Shown: positions 4,692-11,859, counted from the stretch's first letter. The stretch is DNA of 11,859 nt from Phytoactinopolyspora endophytica (GCF_004138495.1 NZ_ML142871.1:6953-18811), one strand, 5' to 3'. Notes: generated by a model from the sequence alone, not told the origin. Made by a program: numbers and translations.

Positions 4692-4720
4692 GTCTCCGGC
4701 TAGTGGAGACGTCGTAGGAT
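4692..4720 (+). promoter_or_regulatory. Regulator-gene promoter with candidate autoregulatory operator
   Basis: TAGGAT (4715-4720) is a good TAnnnT -10, giving a start near 4727 and a leader of about 25 nt. Immediately upstream is the inverted repeat GTCTCC-N7-GGAGAC (4692-4697 / 4705-4710), which occupies the -35 and spacer region. No TTGAC-type -35 is visible, so the promoter may be weak or need help. The repeat is a natural candidate site for the regulator itself or another factor. Confidence 0.45.
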
Positions 4721-4751
4721 CAGGAAGTCGTTGCGAACCAAGGGGTGTCAC

Positions 4752-5876
4752 GTGCTGGCCGCACATCGTCGCGAGCTCATCCTGGACACGGTGCGTAGCC
4801 GGGGAACGGTGCGCCTGCGTGATCTCACGGACGAGCTCGACGTGTCCATTGCCACCGTGCGCCGGGACGTCACGGCGCTCGCCCAGCGAGGCCTGCTGTC
4901 CCGGGTCCACGGCGCGATCAAGCCCACGCACGATGCGAACAATGACCAGGGCAGGGCCAAGGCGGACCGGCAGCTTGCCTCGGAGGCTGCCACTGGCCCC
5001 GGCGCCGGGCTGACGTTGGGCATGCTCGTCCCGTCGACGACGTATTATTATCCCGAGGTGATCCGCGGCGCCCGCGCCGCGGCGGCGCAGCTGGGAGCGC
5101 GCCTGATTCTGGGCATCTCGTACTACAACCCGGACGCCGACCGGCAGCGCGTCGAGGAACTTCTGGCCAGCCACGTCGATGGTCTTCTCGTCACGATCAG
5201 CGACCAGATCGGCGCCTCGCGCTCACCGCTGGACTGGCTCAGATCGCTGGATGTGCCCACGGTGCTCGTGGAGCGACCCGCCGCGCTCAATACCGGACTC
5301 GAGCATCTGGACGCGGTCTACTCGGACCACGTCTACGGTGCCTGCCTCGGAATCCGGCATCTGGCATCGCTCGGTCACCGGGCTATCACGTTGGTGACAC
5401 GGCGAGACAGCCCGAACAGAACCCTGATCGAAGAGGGGTATCGCACCGGCATGCGCGAGATGGGCACTCAGCCGACCGAGCCTGTGACGACGCCGCACCC
5501 CGAGGAACATCTGGCCGAGTTCGACGAGGCGATACGCGGCGTGACCGACGACGTCGCCCGCGGGCGGATCAGCGCACTGCTGGTCCACAATGACCAGGAC
5601 GCCATCGTCTTGATGCAACGGCTGCACGCGACCGGTGTCCGGGTCCCGGACGACGTGGCCATGGTCGCATATGACGACGAGGTGGCAGGGATCATCGACA
5701 CTCCGCTCACCGCCATCGCTCCCCCGAAGCACGATGTCGGGGACATCGCCGTAGAGCTGCTAATCGCTCGACTCGCTCACGCCGACGAGCGAGCGGGCCG
5801 ACACATCATGCTGCATCCGGAGCTGCGCATCCGCGAATCGTGCGGCGGCGCCCGGCGCATCGCTTCGCTCTCGTAA
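4752..5876 (+). CDS. DeoR-type HTH / LacI-GalR-type sensor-domain transcriptional regulator
   Basis: This 374-aa protein joins two modules. Residues about 4-56 form a DeoR-type winged helix: HRRELILDTVRSRGTVRLRD, then the recognition helix SIATVRRDVTALAQRG (32-47), closed by LLSRVHGA. After a 30-residue charged linker, residues about 87-367 form a periplasmic-binding-protein fold as in LacI/GalR proteins, with GLTLGMLVPS, an EEGYRTGM segment, SALLVHNDQDAI and VAMVAYDDEVAG as landmarks. LacI proteins normally carry a LacI HTH; here it is replaced by a DeoR HTH, an architecture found in some actinobacterial sugar regulators. It should bind operator DNA as a dimer and respond to a sugar or sugar-like ligand. 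I choose GTG 4752 because AAGGGG (4740-4745) lies 6 nt before it; the in-frame TTG at 4731 has no SD. It is probably the local regulator of the downstream transport operon. Confidence 0.88.
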   Translation: MLAAHRRELILDTVRSRGTVRLRDLTDELDVSIATVRRDVTALAQRGLLSRVHGAIKPTHDANNDQGRAKADRQLASEAATGPGAGLTLGMLVPSTTYYYPEVIRGARAAAAQLGARLILGISYYNPDADRQRVEELLASHVDGLLVTISDQIGASRSPLDWLRSLDVPTVLVERPAALNTGLEHLDAVYSDHVYGACLGIRHLASLGHRAITLVTRRDSPNRTLIEEGYRTGMREMGTQPTEPVTTPHPEEHLAEFDEAIRGVTDDVARGRISALLVHNDQDAIVLMQRLHATGVRVPDDVAMVAYDDEVAGIIDTPLTAIAPPKHDVGDIAVELLIARLAHADERAGRHIMLHPELRIRESCGGARRIASLS

Positions 5877-6066
5877 TCAACGCAGGTCAGTCGGCGTCTG
5901 TGCGAGTACAAGGTGACCGGGAACGTTCGTCTAAACGGCCTTAGCGACGACTGTGTGGACGGCACGTTACGGGTCTGTAACCACATTCATTGGCTTACCC
6001 CCTAGACAGCCGCCAATTTATGAGTGAATGATGCGTTAACGCTCACATCGCTCACAGGAGGTGCAC
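5877..6066 (+). promoter_or_regulatory. Control region of the transport operon with several symmetric elements
   Basis: The 190-bp gap has no ORF. Visible elements are GAACGTTC (5921-5928), GTTAC-N6-GTAAC (5966-5970 / 5977-5981), the perfect 10-bp palindrome GCGTTAACGC (6033-6042), and a 9-bp-spaced direct repeat GCTCACA (6041-6047 and 6050-6056) ending at the SD. The 10-bp palindrome is the best operator candidate; LacI/GalR sites in actinobacteria often contain GTTAACG. A -35-like TTGGCT (5990-5995) with AT-rich CAATTT (6014-6019, 18-bp spacer) is a possible promoter, not a strong one. The SD AGGAGG (6056-6061) serves the dehydrogenase. No terminator for the regulator gene is seen. Confidence 0.5.
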
Positions 6067-7080
6067 ATGCACCAGCAGCGCCCACAGACTCTCGTCGCGA
6101 TGGGTCACGGCATCGCGGAGCGGGTGCTGACCGGTGCGGTCGTCGACCGGCTCGTGGAGGTCGCTGATGTCGACCCCGCATTGGTCGCCAGCGACTTCGA
6201 CACGCACCAGGTGCGTAAGGCGCTGGCCAGAGCCGAGGTCCTGCTGACGTCGTGGGGCTGTCCCCCGTTGACCGAAGAGGTACTCTCTGAAGCTCCTCGG
6301 CTGCGGGCCGTGGTGCACGCCGCCGGCACGGTGAAGATGCACGTCACGGACGCATGCTGGGACCGGGGCATCCGGGTCTCCTCGGCGGCGACGGCGAACG
6401 CGATGCCGGTGGCCGAATACACGGTGGCCGCCGTGCTCTGGGCGAACAAGCGGGTCCTGGAGATCGGCGCCGAGTATCAGCGCAGCCGCACGTTCATCGA
6501 CTGGGGCGGAGCGAATCCGGACCTGGGCAACTACGGAAAGACGGTCGGAGTCGTGGGTGCGTCCCGGGTGGGACGTCGGGTGATGGAGCTGCTGCGCCAC
6601 TTCGACCTGCGGGTTCTGCTGGCTGACCCGTACGTCCACGGCGAGGAGGGCGCCGCCTACGGAGCAAGCGTGGTGCCGTTGGACGAGCTGCTGGCGGCCA
6701 GCGATGTGGTCAGCGTGCACGCACCGGACATCCCGTCCACCCGGCACCTGATCGACGCGGATGGCCTGGCCGGGATGCGCGACGGATCGGTCCTGATCAA
6801 CACAGCCCGGCCTGCGGTGATCGATCAGCAAGCGCTTACCAATGAACTGGTCTCGGGCCGTCTGAGCGCGATTCTCGATGTCACCAGCCCGGAGCCGCTG
6901 CCGCCCGATTCCATCCTCTACGACCTGCCGAACGTCTTTCTGACCCCGCACGTCGCCGGTTCGCTCGGCGGCGAGTTGGCGCGGATCGCCGAGACGGCGG
7001 TCGACGAGCTTGAGCGCTATTCGCTCGGGCTTCCGTTCGTGCACGAAGTCAAGCCGGAAGAACTCGAACGGTCGGCCTGA
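6067..7080 (+). CDS. D-isomer-specific 2-hydroxyacid dehydrogenase
   Basis: The 337-aa enzyme has the two-domain D-hydroxyacid dehydrogenase layout. The NAD-binding loop is VGVVGASRVGRR (160-170 region), with Ser replacing the middle Gly of the usual GxGxxG, as in many phosphoglycerate-dehydrogenase-like proteins. The catalytic triad fits: R248 in INTARP, E276 in TSPEP, H295 in TPHVAGS. It should interconvert a 2-hydroxy acid and a 2-keto acid with NAD(P); substrate unknown. AGGAGG (6056-6061), 5 nt before ATG 6067, sets the start; the GTG at 6061 overlaps the SD. As first gene of the operon, behind a sugar-type regulator and before a transporter, it probably acts on a sugar acid or other product of the imported compound. 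It is not likely to be serine biosynthesis SerA, because the C-terminal ACT domain is absent. Confidence 0.88.
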   Translation: MHQQRPQTLVAMGHGIAERVLTGAVVDRLVEVADVDPALVASDFDTHQVRKALARAEVLLTSWGCPPLTEEVLSEAPRLRAVVHAAGTVKMHVTDACWDRGIRVSSAATANAMPVAEYTVAAVLWANKRVLEIGAEYQRSRTFIDWGGANPDLGNYGKTVGVVGASRVGRRVMELLRHFDLRVLLADPYVHGEEGAAYGASVVPLDELLAASDVVSVHAPDIPSTRHLIDADGLAGMRDGSVLINTARPAVIDQQALTNELVSGRLSAILDVTSPEPLPPDSILYDLPNVFLTPHVAGSLGGELARIAETAVDELERYSLGLPFVHEVKPEELERSA

Positions 7081-7149
7081 CCTGCCGGAACAGCGGCCAC
7101 ACCGACCAGAAAACGATTCACACGCCACACAGGGACAAGGAGGCCCCAG

Positions 7150-9153
7150 ATGACCACCACGAACGGCAGAAGGCTATGGACACGACGGGACATGCTGCGG
7201 GTAGGCGGGGGTGGTGCCGTTCTGGCCACCATGTCGCTGGCCGGTTGCTCCGGGTCGGACGGCTCGGACGATGACGATGGAGGGGGCGCGCAGGAGCCGG
7301 ATCCGGATCGCCCGTTGGAGGCGCCCTCGCTGACCGAGCAGGTGGAAGCCGGCGATCTGCCTCCGTTGGAGGAGCGTTTGCCAGTGGAGGCGGATCGTCT
7401 CGTTGTCGACGCACCGGAGCTGGGAACGTATGGCGGCACCTACCACGGTGCAGTACTCGGGCAGGGCGACGAGCCCTGGCTCGACCGGTTGATGGGATAC
7501 GAACCGATGCTTCGCGTTGACCCTCAACTCGATGAGATCGGCCCCGGGGTTTTCAAGGAGATCGCCGTCAACGACGAAGGCACCGAGTTCACCCTCCACA
7601 TGCGCGAGGGCATGCGCTGGTCCGATGGCGAACCGTTCACGGCCGACGACGTCGTGTTCGCGCTGGAAGACGTGTTCCTCAACACGGACATCAACCCGAC
7701 ACCGCCCGCTGAGGTCACCGTCGACGGCGAGCCCGCCACCGCAGAGCGCGTCGATGACTATACCGTCCGGCTCACCTTCCCTGGACCGAACGGACGCTTC
7801 TACGAGACGGCGTCCCGGGCATCCGTGCAATGGGCACCGAACCTCGTCTACTTCCCCAAGCATTACCTGCAGGAGTTCCTACCCACCTACAACCCCGACG
7901 CTGAGCAGCTGGCAGAGGACGCCGGCTTCGGCGACTGGACGGAGTACTGGGAGGAAGACCGGATCATTCCGTGGATCAACCCTGAGAAGCCAGTCTTGAA
8001 CCCGTGGGTGATCACCGATCCGATCAACGTGGGTAACGTCACTGTCGCAGAGCGCAACCCGTACTACTGGAAGGTTGACGCTGGTGGCGCGCAGCTCCCC
8101 TACATCGACCGCATGGAGTTCGAGGTCGTGCAGGAGGAGGAGGTGATGCTCCTCAAGGGTGTCAACGGTGAGCTGGACTTCCACACGAGGCATTTCAACA
8201 CCGACGCGAACAAGCCGGTGCTGGCCGAAGGACGCGAGGAGGGCGACTACGACTTCGTCACTGTCGAGAGCACCTCGATGAACCGGATGATCATCTCGCT
8301 GAACATGGCTCACAAGGACGAGGAGCTGGCCGAGATCTTCCAGAACAAGGACTTCCGGATCGGGCTGTCGCATGCGATCGATCGCCAGGACATCATCGAC
8401 ACCGTCTACCAGCGTCAGGGCGAGCCGTGGCAGGCCGCGCCGCATCCGGACTCGGAGTTCTACGACGAGGAGTTCGCGAAGCAGTACACCGAGTACGACG
8501 TCGACCTGGCCAATGAGCACCTGGACGCGGCAGGGCTGACCGAGACCGACGGCAACGGGTTCCGGCTACGTCCGAACGGCGAGCGGCTACGGTTCTCCAT
8601 CGACGTCACGACGCTGTTCCCGGAGTGGGCGAACGCGGCCGACCTGGTCACGCAGTACTGGGCCGAGGTGGGCGTCGATGCGCAGGTGAACCCGATCGAG
8701 CGGACTTTGTTCTACGAACGAAAAGACCCCGAAACCAACGAGCACGATGCCAACATCTGGGCGGGCGACGGCGGTCTGAAGGTCGAGATGCTGGAGACAC
8801 GCTGGTGGTTCCCCAGTGGCAACGAGTCCGCCTACGCCACACCCTGGGGAGACTACTTCGAAAGTCGCGGTGAAGGCGAGGCCTCCCAGGAACCGCCTGC
8901 CGAGACCATACGACAAATGGAGCTGCGATGGGAGATGTGGCGCGAGCCCGACCTTGAAGTTCAGAAGGAACTGTTCCGGGAGATTCTGCAGATCGCCAAG
9001 GAGCAGTTCTACGTGATCGGGATCGCCCTGCCCACCGACGGTTACGGCATCGCCAAGAACAACCTGCGCAACGTCGTCGAGAGCTTCCCGGACTCATGGC
9101 TGTATGTGACCCCGGGACCGATCAACATCCCGACGATGTTCTTCGCCGACTGA
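7150..9153 (+). CDS. ABC transporter substrate-binding lipoprotein, family 5 (Tat-type signal)
   Basis: The 667-aa protein captures the solute outside the cell and delivers it to the permease pair encoded downstream. The N-terminus has a twin-arginine motif, TRRDML (11-16), a Gly/Ala-rich hydrophobic stretch and a lipobox LAGC with C33 as the lipidated residue, followed by a Ser/Asp/Gly linker. It is therefore probably a Tat-exported membrane-anchored lipoprotein. The body matches SBP_bac_5: FTLHMREGMRWSDGEPFTAD (147-166) and later ERNPYYWK (301-308) are diagnostic. It is about 100 residues longer than typical DppA/OppA, with extra segments around 255-290 and near the C-terminus, a feature I associate with members linked to oligosaccharide uptake. 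Ligand is inferred, not shown. AAGGAGG lies 7 nt before ATG 7150. The gene is 69 bp after the dehydrogenase. Confidence 0.92.
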   Translation: MTTTNGRRLWTRRDMLRVGGGGAVLATMSLAGCSGSDGSDDDDGGGAQEPDPDRPLEAPSLTEQVEAGDLPPLEERLPVEADRLVVDAPELGTYGGTYHGAVLGQGDEPWLDRLMGYEPMLRVDPQLDEIGPGVFKEIAVNDEGTEFTLHMREGMRWSDGEPFTADDVVFALEDVFLNTDINPTPPAEVTVDGEPATAERVDDYTVRLTFPGPNGRFYETASRASVQWAPNLVYFPKHYLQEFLPTYNPDAEQLAEDAGFGDWTEYWEEDRIIPWINPEKPVLNPWVITDPINVGNVTVAERNPYYWKVDAGGAQLPYIDRMEFEVVQEEEVMLLKGVNGELDFHTRHFNTDANKPVLAEGREEGDYDFVTVESTSMNRMIISLNMAHKDEELAEIFQNKDFRIGLSHAIDRQDIIDTVYQRQGEPWQAAPHPDSEFYDEEFAKQYTEYDVDLANEHLDAAGLTETDGNGFRLRPNGERLRFSIDVTTLFPEWANAADLVTQYWAEVGVDAQVNPIERTLFYERKDPETNEHDANIWAGDGGLKVEMLETRWWFPSGNESAYATPWGDYFESRGEGEASQEPPAETIRQMELRWEMWREPDLEVQKELFREILQIAKEQFYVIGIALPTDGYGIAKNNLRNVVESFPDSWLYVTPGPINIPTMFFAD

Positions 9154-9154
9154 C

Positions 9155-9184
9155 GAGGTGACAACCCCAGTCCTGGTCAACCTC
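9155..9184 (+). promoter_or_regulatory. Intercistronic stem-loop after the binding-protein gene
   Basis: GAGGTGAC (9155-9162) pairs with GTCAACCTC (9176-9184) as an 8-bp stem with one bulged A and a 13-nt loop, starting 2 nt after the stop codon. There is no T-run, so read-through into the permeases is expected. Such hairpins often protect the 3' end of the binding-protein message and raise its level over the permeases; that role here is inferred. Confidence 0.45.
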
Positions 9185-9200
9185 ACGTGGAAGGCGGTGC

Positions 9201-10199
9201 GTGCAGATGCTCCGATATGTCGGGCGGCGGTTGCTGATTCTGATTCCGACGCTGTGGGCGATCTCGATCGTGACGTTCATCGTGATCCAGCTTCCGCCGG
9301 GTGACTACCTGACGACGGTGCGAGCGCGCCTGTCGGCGCAGAGTGACGGGAGCCTGGGAGCGCAGGAGCTGGCCCGGCTCACCGAGCGTTACGGCCTGGA
9401 TGAGCCGGTGCTGGTGCAGTACTGGAAGTGGATCACCAACATCATCCTGCGGGGTGATTTCGGGGCCTCGTTCGACTTCGGCCGCCCGGTCAGCGAGTTG
9501 CTGGCCGAGCGGCTGCCGTTGACGATCGCGTTGTCGGTACTGACGTTGTTGTTCATCTGGGCGGTGTCGTTCCCGATCGGGGTGTACTCGGCGATGCGCC
9601 AGTACTCGGTCGGTGACTACTCGTTCACCTTCCTCGGCTACCTCGGGTTGGCGATCCCGAACTTCCTGATCGCACTCGTACTGATGTGGGTGAGTCTGCG
9701 TTACTTCGGGATGAGTGTGGGCGGGTTGTTCTCCCCGGAGTATCGCGACGCGCCGTGGAGTCTGGCCAAGTTCGGCGACATGCTGTCTCATCTGTGGATC
9801 CCGGTGGTGATCTGGGGCACTGCCGGCACCGCGGCGAACATCCGGGTACTACGCGCCAACCTGCTGGATGAGTTGCGCAAGCCCTACGTGGTCGCAGCCC
9901 GGGCACGTGGGATGAAGAGACACTGGATGACGATCAAGTACCCGGTGCGGGTGGCGATGAACCCGTTCTTCTCCACCATCGGCTGGATCCTGCCCGGGCT
10001 CATCGCCGCGGACGCCATCACCTCGCAGGTGCTCAACCTGAACACCACGGGGCCGCTGCTGTTGCGGTCCCTGCTGGCCCAGGACATGTATCTGGCCGGC
10101 TCGATCCTGCTGATCAGCGCGGTACTCGTGGTGATCGGCACCCTGATCTCGGACCTGGCGCTGGCCTGGCTGGATCCACGCGTGCGGCTGCGGTACTGA
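9201..10199 (+). CDS. ABC transporter permease, DppB/OppB type
   Basis: This 332-aa integral membrane protein is one half of the translocation channel. The N-terminus MLRYVGRRLLILIPTLWAIS followed by VTFIVIQLPPGDYLT is the standard DppB opening: first transmembrane helix, then an extracytoplasmic loop. I see about six hydrophobic segments, with LTIALSVLTLLFIWAVSFPI and FLIALVLMWVSL among them. The EAA loop that contacts the ATPase is AARARGMKRHWMTIKYPV (about 232-249), and the C-terminal LAWLDPRVRLRY is typical. GTG 9201 has GGAAGG at 9189-9194, 6 nt upstream; the ATG at 9207 is too far from it. In known systems this subunit pairs with a DppC-type permease and two ATPases, as here. 47 bp separate it from the binding-protein gene, and the next gene starts 10 bp after its stop. 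Confidence 0.92.
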   Translation: MQMLRYVGRRLLILIPTLWAISIVTFIVIQLPPGDYLTTVRARLSAQSDGSLGAQELARLTERYGLDEPVLVQYWKWITNIILRGDFGASFDFGRPVSELLAERLPLTIALSVLTLLFIWAVSFPIGVYSAMRQYSVGDYSFTFLGYLGLAIPNFLIALVLMWVSLRYFGMSVGGLFSPEYRDAPWSLAKFGDMLSHLWIPVVIWGTAGTAANIRVLRANLLDELRKPYVVAARARGMKRHWMTIKYPVRVAMNPFFSTIGWILPGLIAADAITSQVLNLNTTGPLLLRSLLAQDMYLAGSILLISAVLVVIGTLISDLALAWLDPRVRLRY

Positions 10200-10209
10200 G
10201 GAGGCGAGA

Positions 10210-11391
10210 ATGACACAACCATTCACCACTGGTCCGCAGCCGTCCGAGCCGCTCGGTGGCGCCGCCATCACCCAGCAGGCCGACAGCGACAACAACAACG
10301 ACGCCGAGCAGGAACTGGCGCTGGCCTCGCAGTGGAAGCTGGTCTGGTGGGGCTTCAAACGCCACCGCCTGGCGCTGGTCTGCGGGTTCATCACCCTGTT
10401 CATCTACCTGGTCGCCGTGTTCGCACCGTTCTTGGCGCCGTACTCGTCGTCGTTCCACAACTCCGACTACACCTACGCTCCCCCGCAGGTGCCGAGCCTG
10501 TTCGACGACGGCTCGCTGAGCCCACACGTCAACGGCTACGGCTATGAACAAGACCCCGAGACCCTCGCCCTCACCTTCACCGTCGACGAGGACCAGACAG
10601 TCCCGATCGGGTTCTTCGTCAAAGGCGAAGAATACGAGTTGTTCGGTTTCATCCCCTGGGACCGGCATCTGATCGGCCCGAAAGACTACGACGGCGAACC
10701 GATGTATCTGCTCGGAGCCGACTCCAACGGCCGCGACCTGCTCTCACGCATCATCCACGGCACCACCATCTCGATGTCCATCGGCCTGGTCGGCGTGCTG
10801 TTCTCACTGCTGCTCGGAGTGGTCCTCGGCGGCATCTCCGGCTACTTCGGCGGCAAGGTCGACAACGCCATCCAACGCCTGATCGAGTTCATCATCGCCA
10901 TCCCCACCATCCCCCTGTGGATGGCGCTGTTTGCCGCCGTACCCGCGGGCTGGAGCCCGATCCAGCGCTACTTCGCCCTCACCGTGGTCATCTCACTCGT
11001 CGGCTGGGTCGGTATGGCCCGCGAAGTCCGCGGGAAATTCTTCGCCGTACGCGGCGACGACTACGTCACCGCCGCCATCGCCGACGGTGCTAGCCAGCCC
11101 CGGGTGATGTTCCGGCACATGCTGCCCTCATTCACCAGCCACATCATCGCCAACCTGTCGTTGTCGATCCCCACCATCATCCTCGCTGAAACCGCGTTGT
11201 CCTTCATCGGACTCGGGCTACAAACCCCCACCGTCAGCTGGGGCGTGCTGCTCCAAGAAGCACAGAACATACGCGCGGTCTCCACCGCACCCTGGATCCT
11301 CATCCCCGGATTGGCCGTCGTATTCACCGTGCTCTCCATGAACTTCTTCGGCGACGGACTACGCGACGCCGCCGACCCCTACAAGAACTGA
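10210..11391 (+). CDS. ABC transporter permease, DppC/OppC type, with a long extracytoplasmic insertion
   Basis: The 393-aa protein is the second permease. A cytoplasmic Asn/Gln/Asp-rich tail (1-40) precedes the first membrane helix (about 53-76). Then comes roughly 90 residues of polar sequence before LGADSNGRDLLSR (168-180), the conserved DppC segment. Further helices follow, with the EAA loop at about 288-305 (AAIADGASQPRVMFRHMLPS). Typical DppC proteins have about 300 residues; the excess is the N-tail and the insertion between helix 1 and the GRD motif, which is Tyr/Asp/Pro-rich and should face the outside, where it may touch the binding protein. A strong GAGGAGG SD sits 4 nt upstream of ATG 10210 and the gap to the previous gene is 10 bp, so the two are co-translated. 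Codons here favour C-ending forms more than in the DppB-type gene. Confidence 0.92.
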   Translation: MTQPFTTGPQPSEPLGGAAITQQADSDNNNDAEQELALASQWKLVWWGFKRHRLALVCGFITLFIYLVAVFAPFLAPYSSSFHNSDYTYAPPQVPSLFDDGSLSPHVNGYGYEQDPETLALTFTVDEDQTVPIGFFVKGEEYELFGFIPWDRHLIGPKDYDGEPMYLLGADSNGRDLLSRIIHGTTISMSIGLVGVLFSLLLGVVLGGISGYFGGKVDNAIQRLIEFIIAIPTIPLWMALFAAVPAGWSPIQRYFALTVVISLVGWVGMAREVRGKFFAVRGDDYVTAAIADGASQPRVMFRHMLPSFTSHIIANLSLSIPTIILAETALSFIGLGLQTPTVSWGVLLQEAQNIRAVSTAPWILIPGLAVVFTVLSMNFFGDGLRDAADPYKN

Positions 11392-11425
11392 CCACCAACC
11401 CTCGCGGACAAGGGACGTTGCCGAC

Positions 11426-11859
11426 ATGGACACCGACATGGACATGGGGACCGACCCAGGCCAGGGCACAGACGCCGCCGGCACCGGAACAACACCAGGG
11501 ACCCGTGAATCCCAGGGCCAAGGCGAGCATGGCAAGCCGTTGCTGCAGGTGCAAGGGCTGCACACCCATTTCTCCACCCCGGACGGCATCGTCAAGGCCG
11601 TCGACGGCGTCGACCTCACCGTCCACGCCGGACGGACGCTGTGCGTCGTCGGAGAATCCGGATGCGGCAAATCGATCACCGCCCGCTCGATCCTGCAACT
11701 CATCGATCCACCCGGACAGATCGTCGACGGGCAGATCCACTGGCGCACCAACGGTGACGCACCCGTAGACCTGACCGCGGTCGATCCCGACGGCCCGGAG
11801 ATCCGCCGGGTCCGCGGCGGCGAGATCGGCATGGTCTTCCAAGAACCCATGGCTTCCCT
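11426..11859 (+). CDS. ABC transporter ATP-binding protein, DppD/OppD type (3' end outside window)
   Basis: The frame from ATG 11426 has no stop before the window ends, giving 144 residues. The ATPase domain starts at L39 (LLQVQGLHTHFSTPDGIVKA), with Walker A GESGCGKS at 76-83 and the Q-loop MVFQEPMAS at 136-144. The rest, including the signature motif, Walker B and the C-terminal oligopeptide-type domain, lies outside. The enzyme hydrolyses ATP to drive the permeases. The first 38 residues are an odd Gly/Thr/Asp/Gln-rich tail (begins MDTDMDMGTDPGQ) not usual in DppD. AAGGGA at 11410-11415 is 10 nt from this ATG; in-frame ATGs at 11438 and 11444 are alternatives. A DppF-type partner ATPase is expected downstream. 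The gap after the permease is 34 bp, so it belongs to the operon. Confidence 0.92.
   Translation, partial: MDTDMDMGTDPGQGTDAAGTGTTPGTRESQGQGEHGKPLLQVQGLHTHFSTPDGIVKAVDGVDLTVHAGRTLCVVGESGCGKSITARSILQLIDPPGQIVDGQIHWRTNGDAPVDLTAVDPDGPEIRRVRGGEIGMVFQEPMAS

Noticed and set aside
4334..4717. 127-aa + strand open frame
   Set aside because: Arg/Pro-rich translation without SD or motifs; the minus-strand frame gives a more protein-like composition, though neither is certain.
4731..4751. TTG start giving 7 extra residues to the DeoR/LacI regulator
   Set aside because: No SD before TTG 4731, while AAGGGG is well placed for GTG 4752.
1..11859. CRISPR array, tRNA or rRNA genes, prophage, toxin-antitoxin or transposon
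   Set aside because: I saw no regularly spaced direct repeats, no cloverleaf-like sequence, and no integrase, transposase or toxin-like product on either strand.

Overview
The window is GC-rich DNA with third-position G/C bias, GTG starts, good Shine-Dalgarno (SD) sites and several -10 hexamers of the TAnnnT type. It carries F420-type, rhodanese and DeoR-type proteins typical of Actinomycetota. The gene content suggests a soil-type actinobacterium, but I cannot place the genus from sequence alone. There is no rRNA, tRNA, CRISPR array, transposase, integrase or phage gene.

Left half (1-4576): a patchwork of short single-gene units on both strands. In order: the 3' end of an SRPBCC/AHSA1-type gene (+); a class I SAM methyltransferase (+); an orphan consensus promoter with a 14-bp palindrome and a doubtful 39-codon ORF (+); an inositol-monophosphatase-family phosphatase (-); a deazaflavin (F420)-dependent nitroreductase-family protein (+); a rhodanese-domain protein with a leaderless-type promoter (+); a 53-aa Trp-rich small protein (-); a 395-bp divergent intergenic region with a striking run of inverted repeats; a hemerythrin-domain protein (+); and a 76-aa very hydrophilic small protein (-). 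These look like redox, stress and housekeeping accessory genes, each with its own promoter.

Right half (4692-11859): a coherent uptake/catabolism locus on the + strand. A DeoR-type helix-turn-helix fused to a LacI/GalR-type sugar-binding domain (4752-5876) precedes a 190-bp control region. After that come a D-2-hydroxyacid dehydrogenase, a 667-aa Tat-type lipoprotein solute-binding protein of the family 5 (peptide/nickel/oligosaccharide) class, two DppB/DppC-type permeases and the start of a DppD-type ATPase that runs off the window. Intergenic gaps of 69, 47, 10 and 34 bp support one operon. The regulator probably senses a sugar-like ligand and controls the operon, so the imported solute is more likely a sugar, oligosaccharide or sugar acid than a peptide. 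That is inference.

I did not find a convincing wholly new system. The best leads are the tandem inverted-repeat cluster at 3445-3532, the orphan promoter/palindrome at 1189-1217, the unannotated 53-aa gene, the ArsR-like operator at the hemerythrin promoter, and the uncharacterised substrate of the transport operon.
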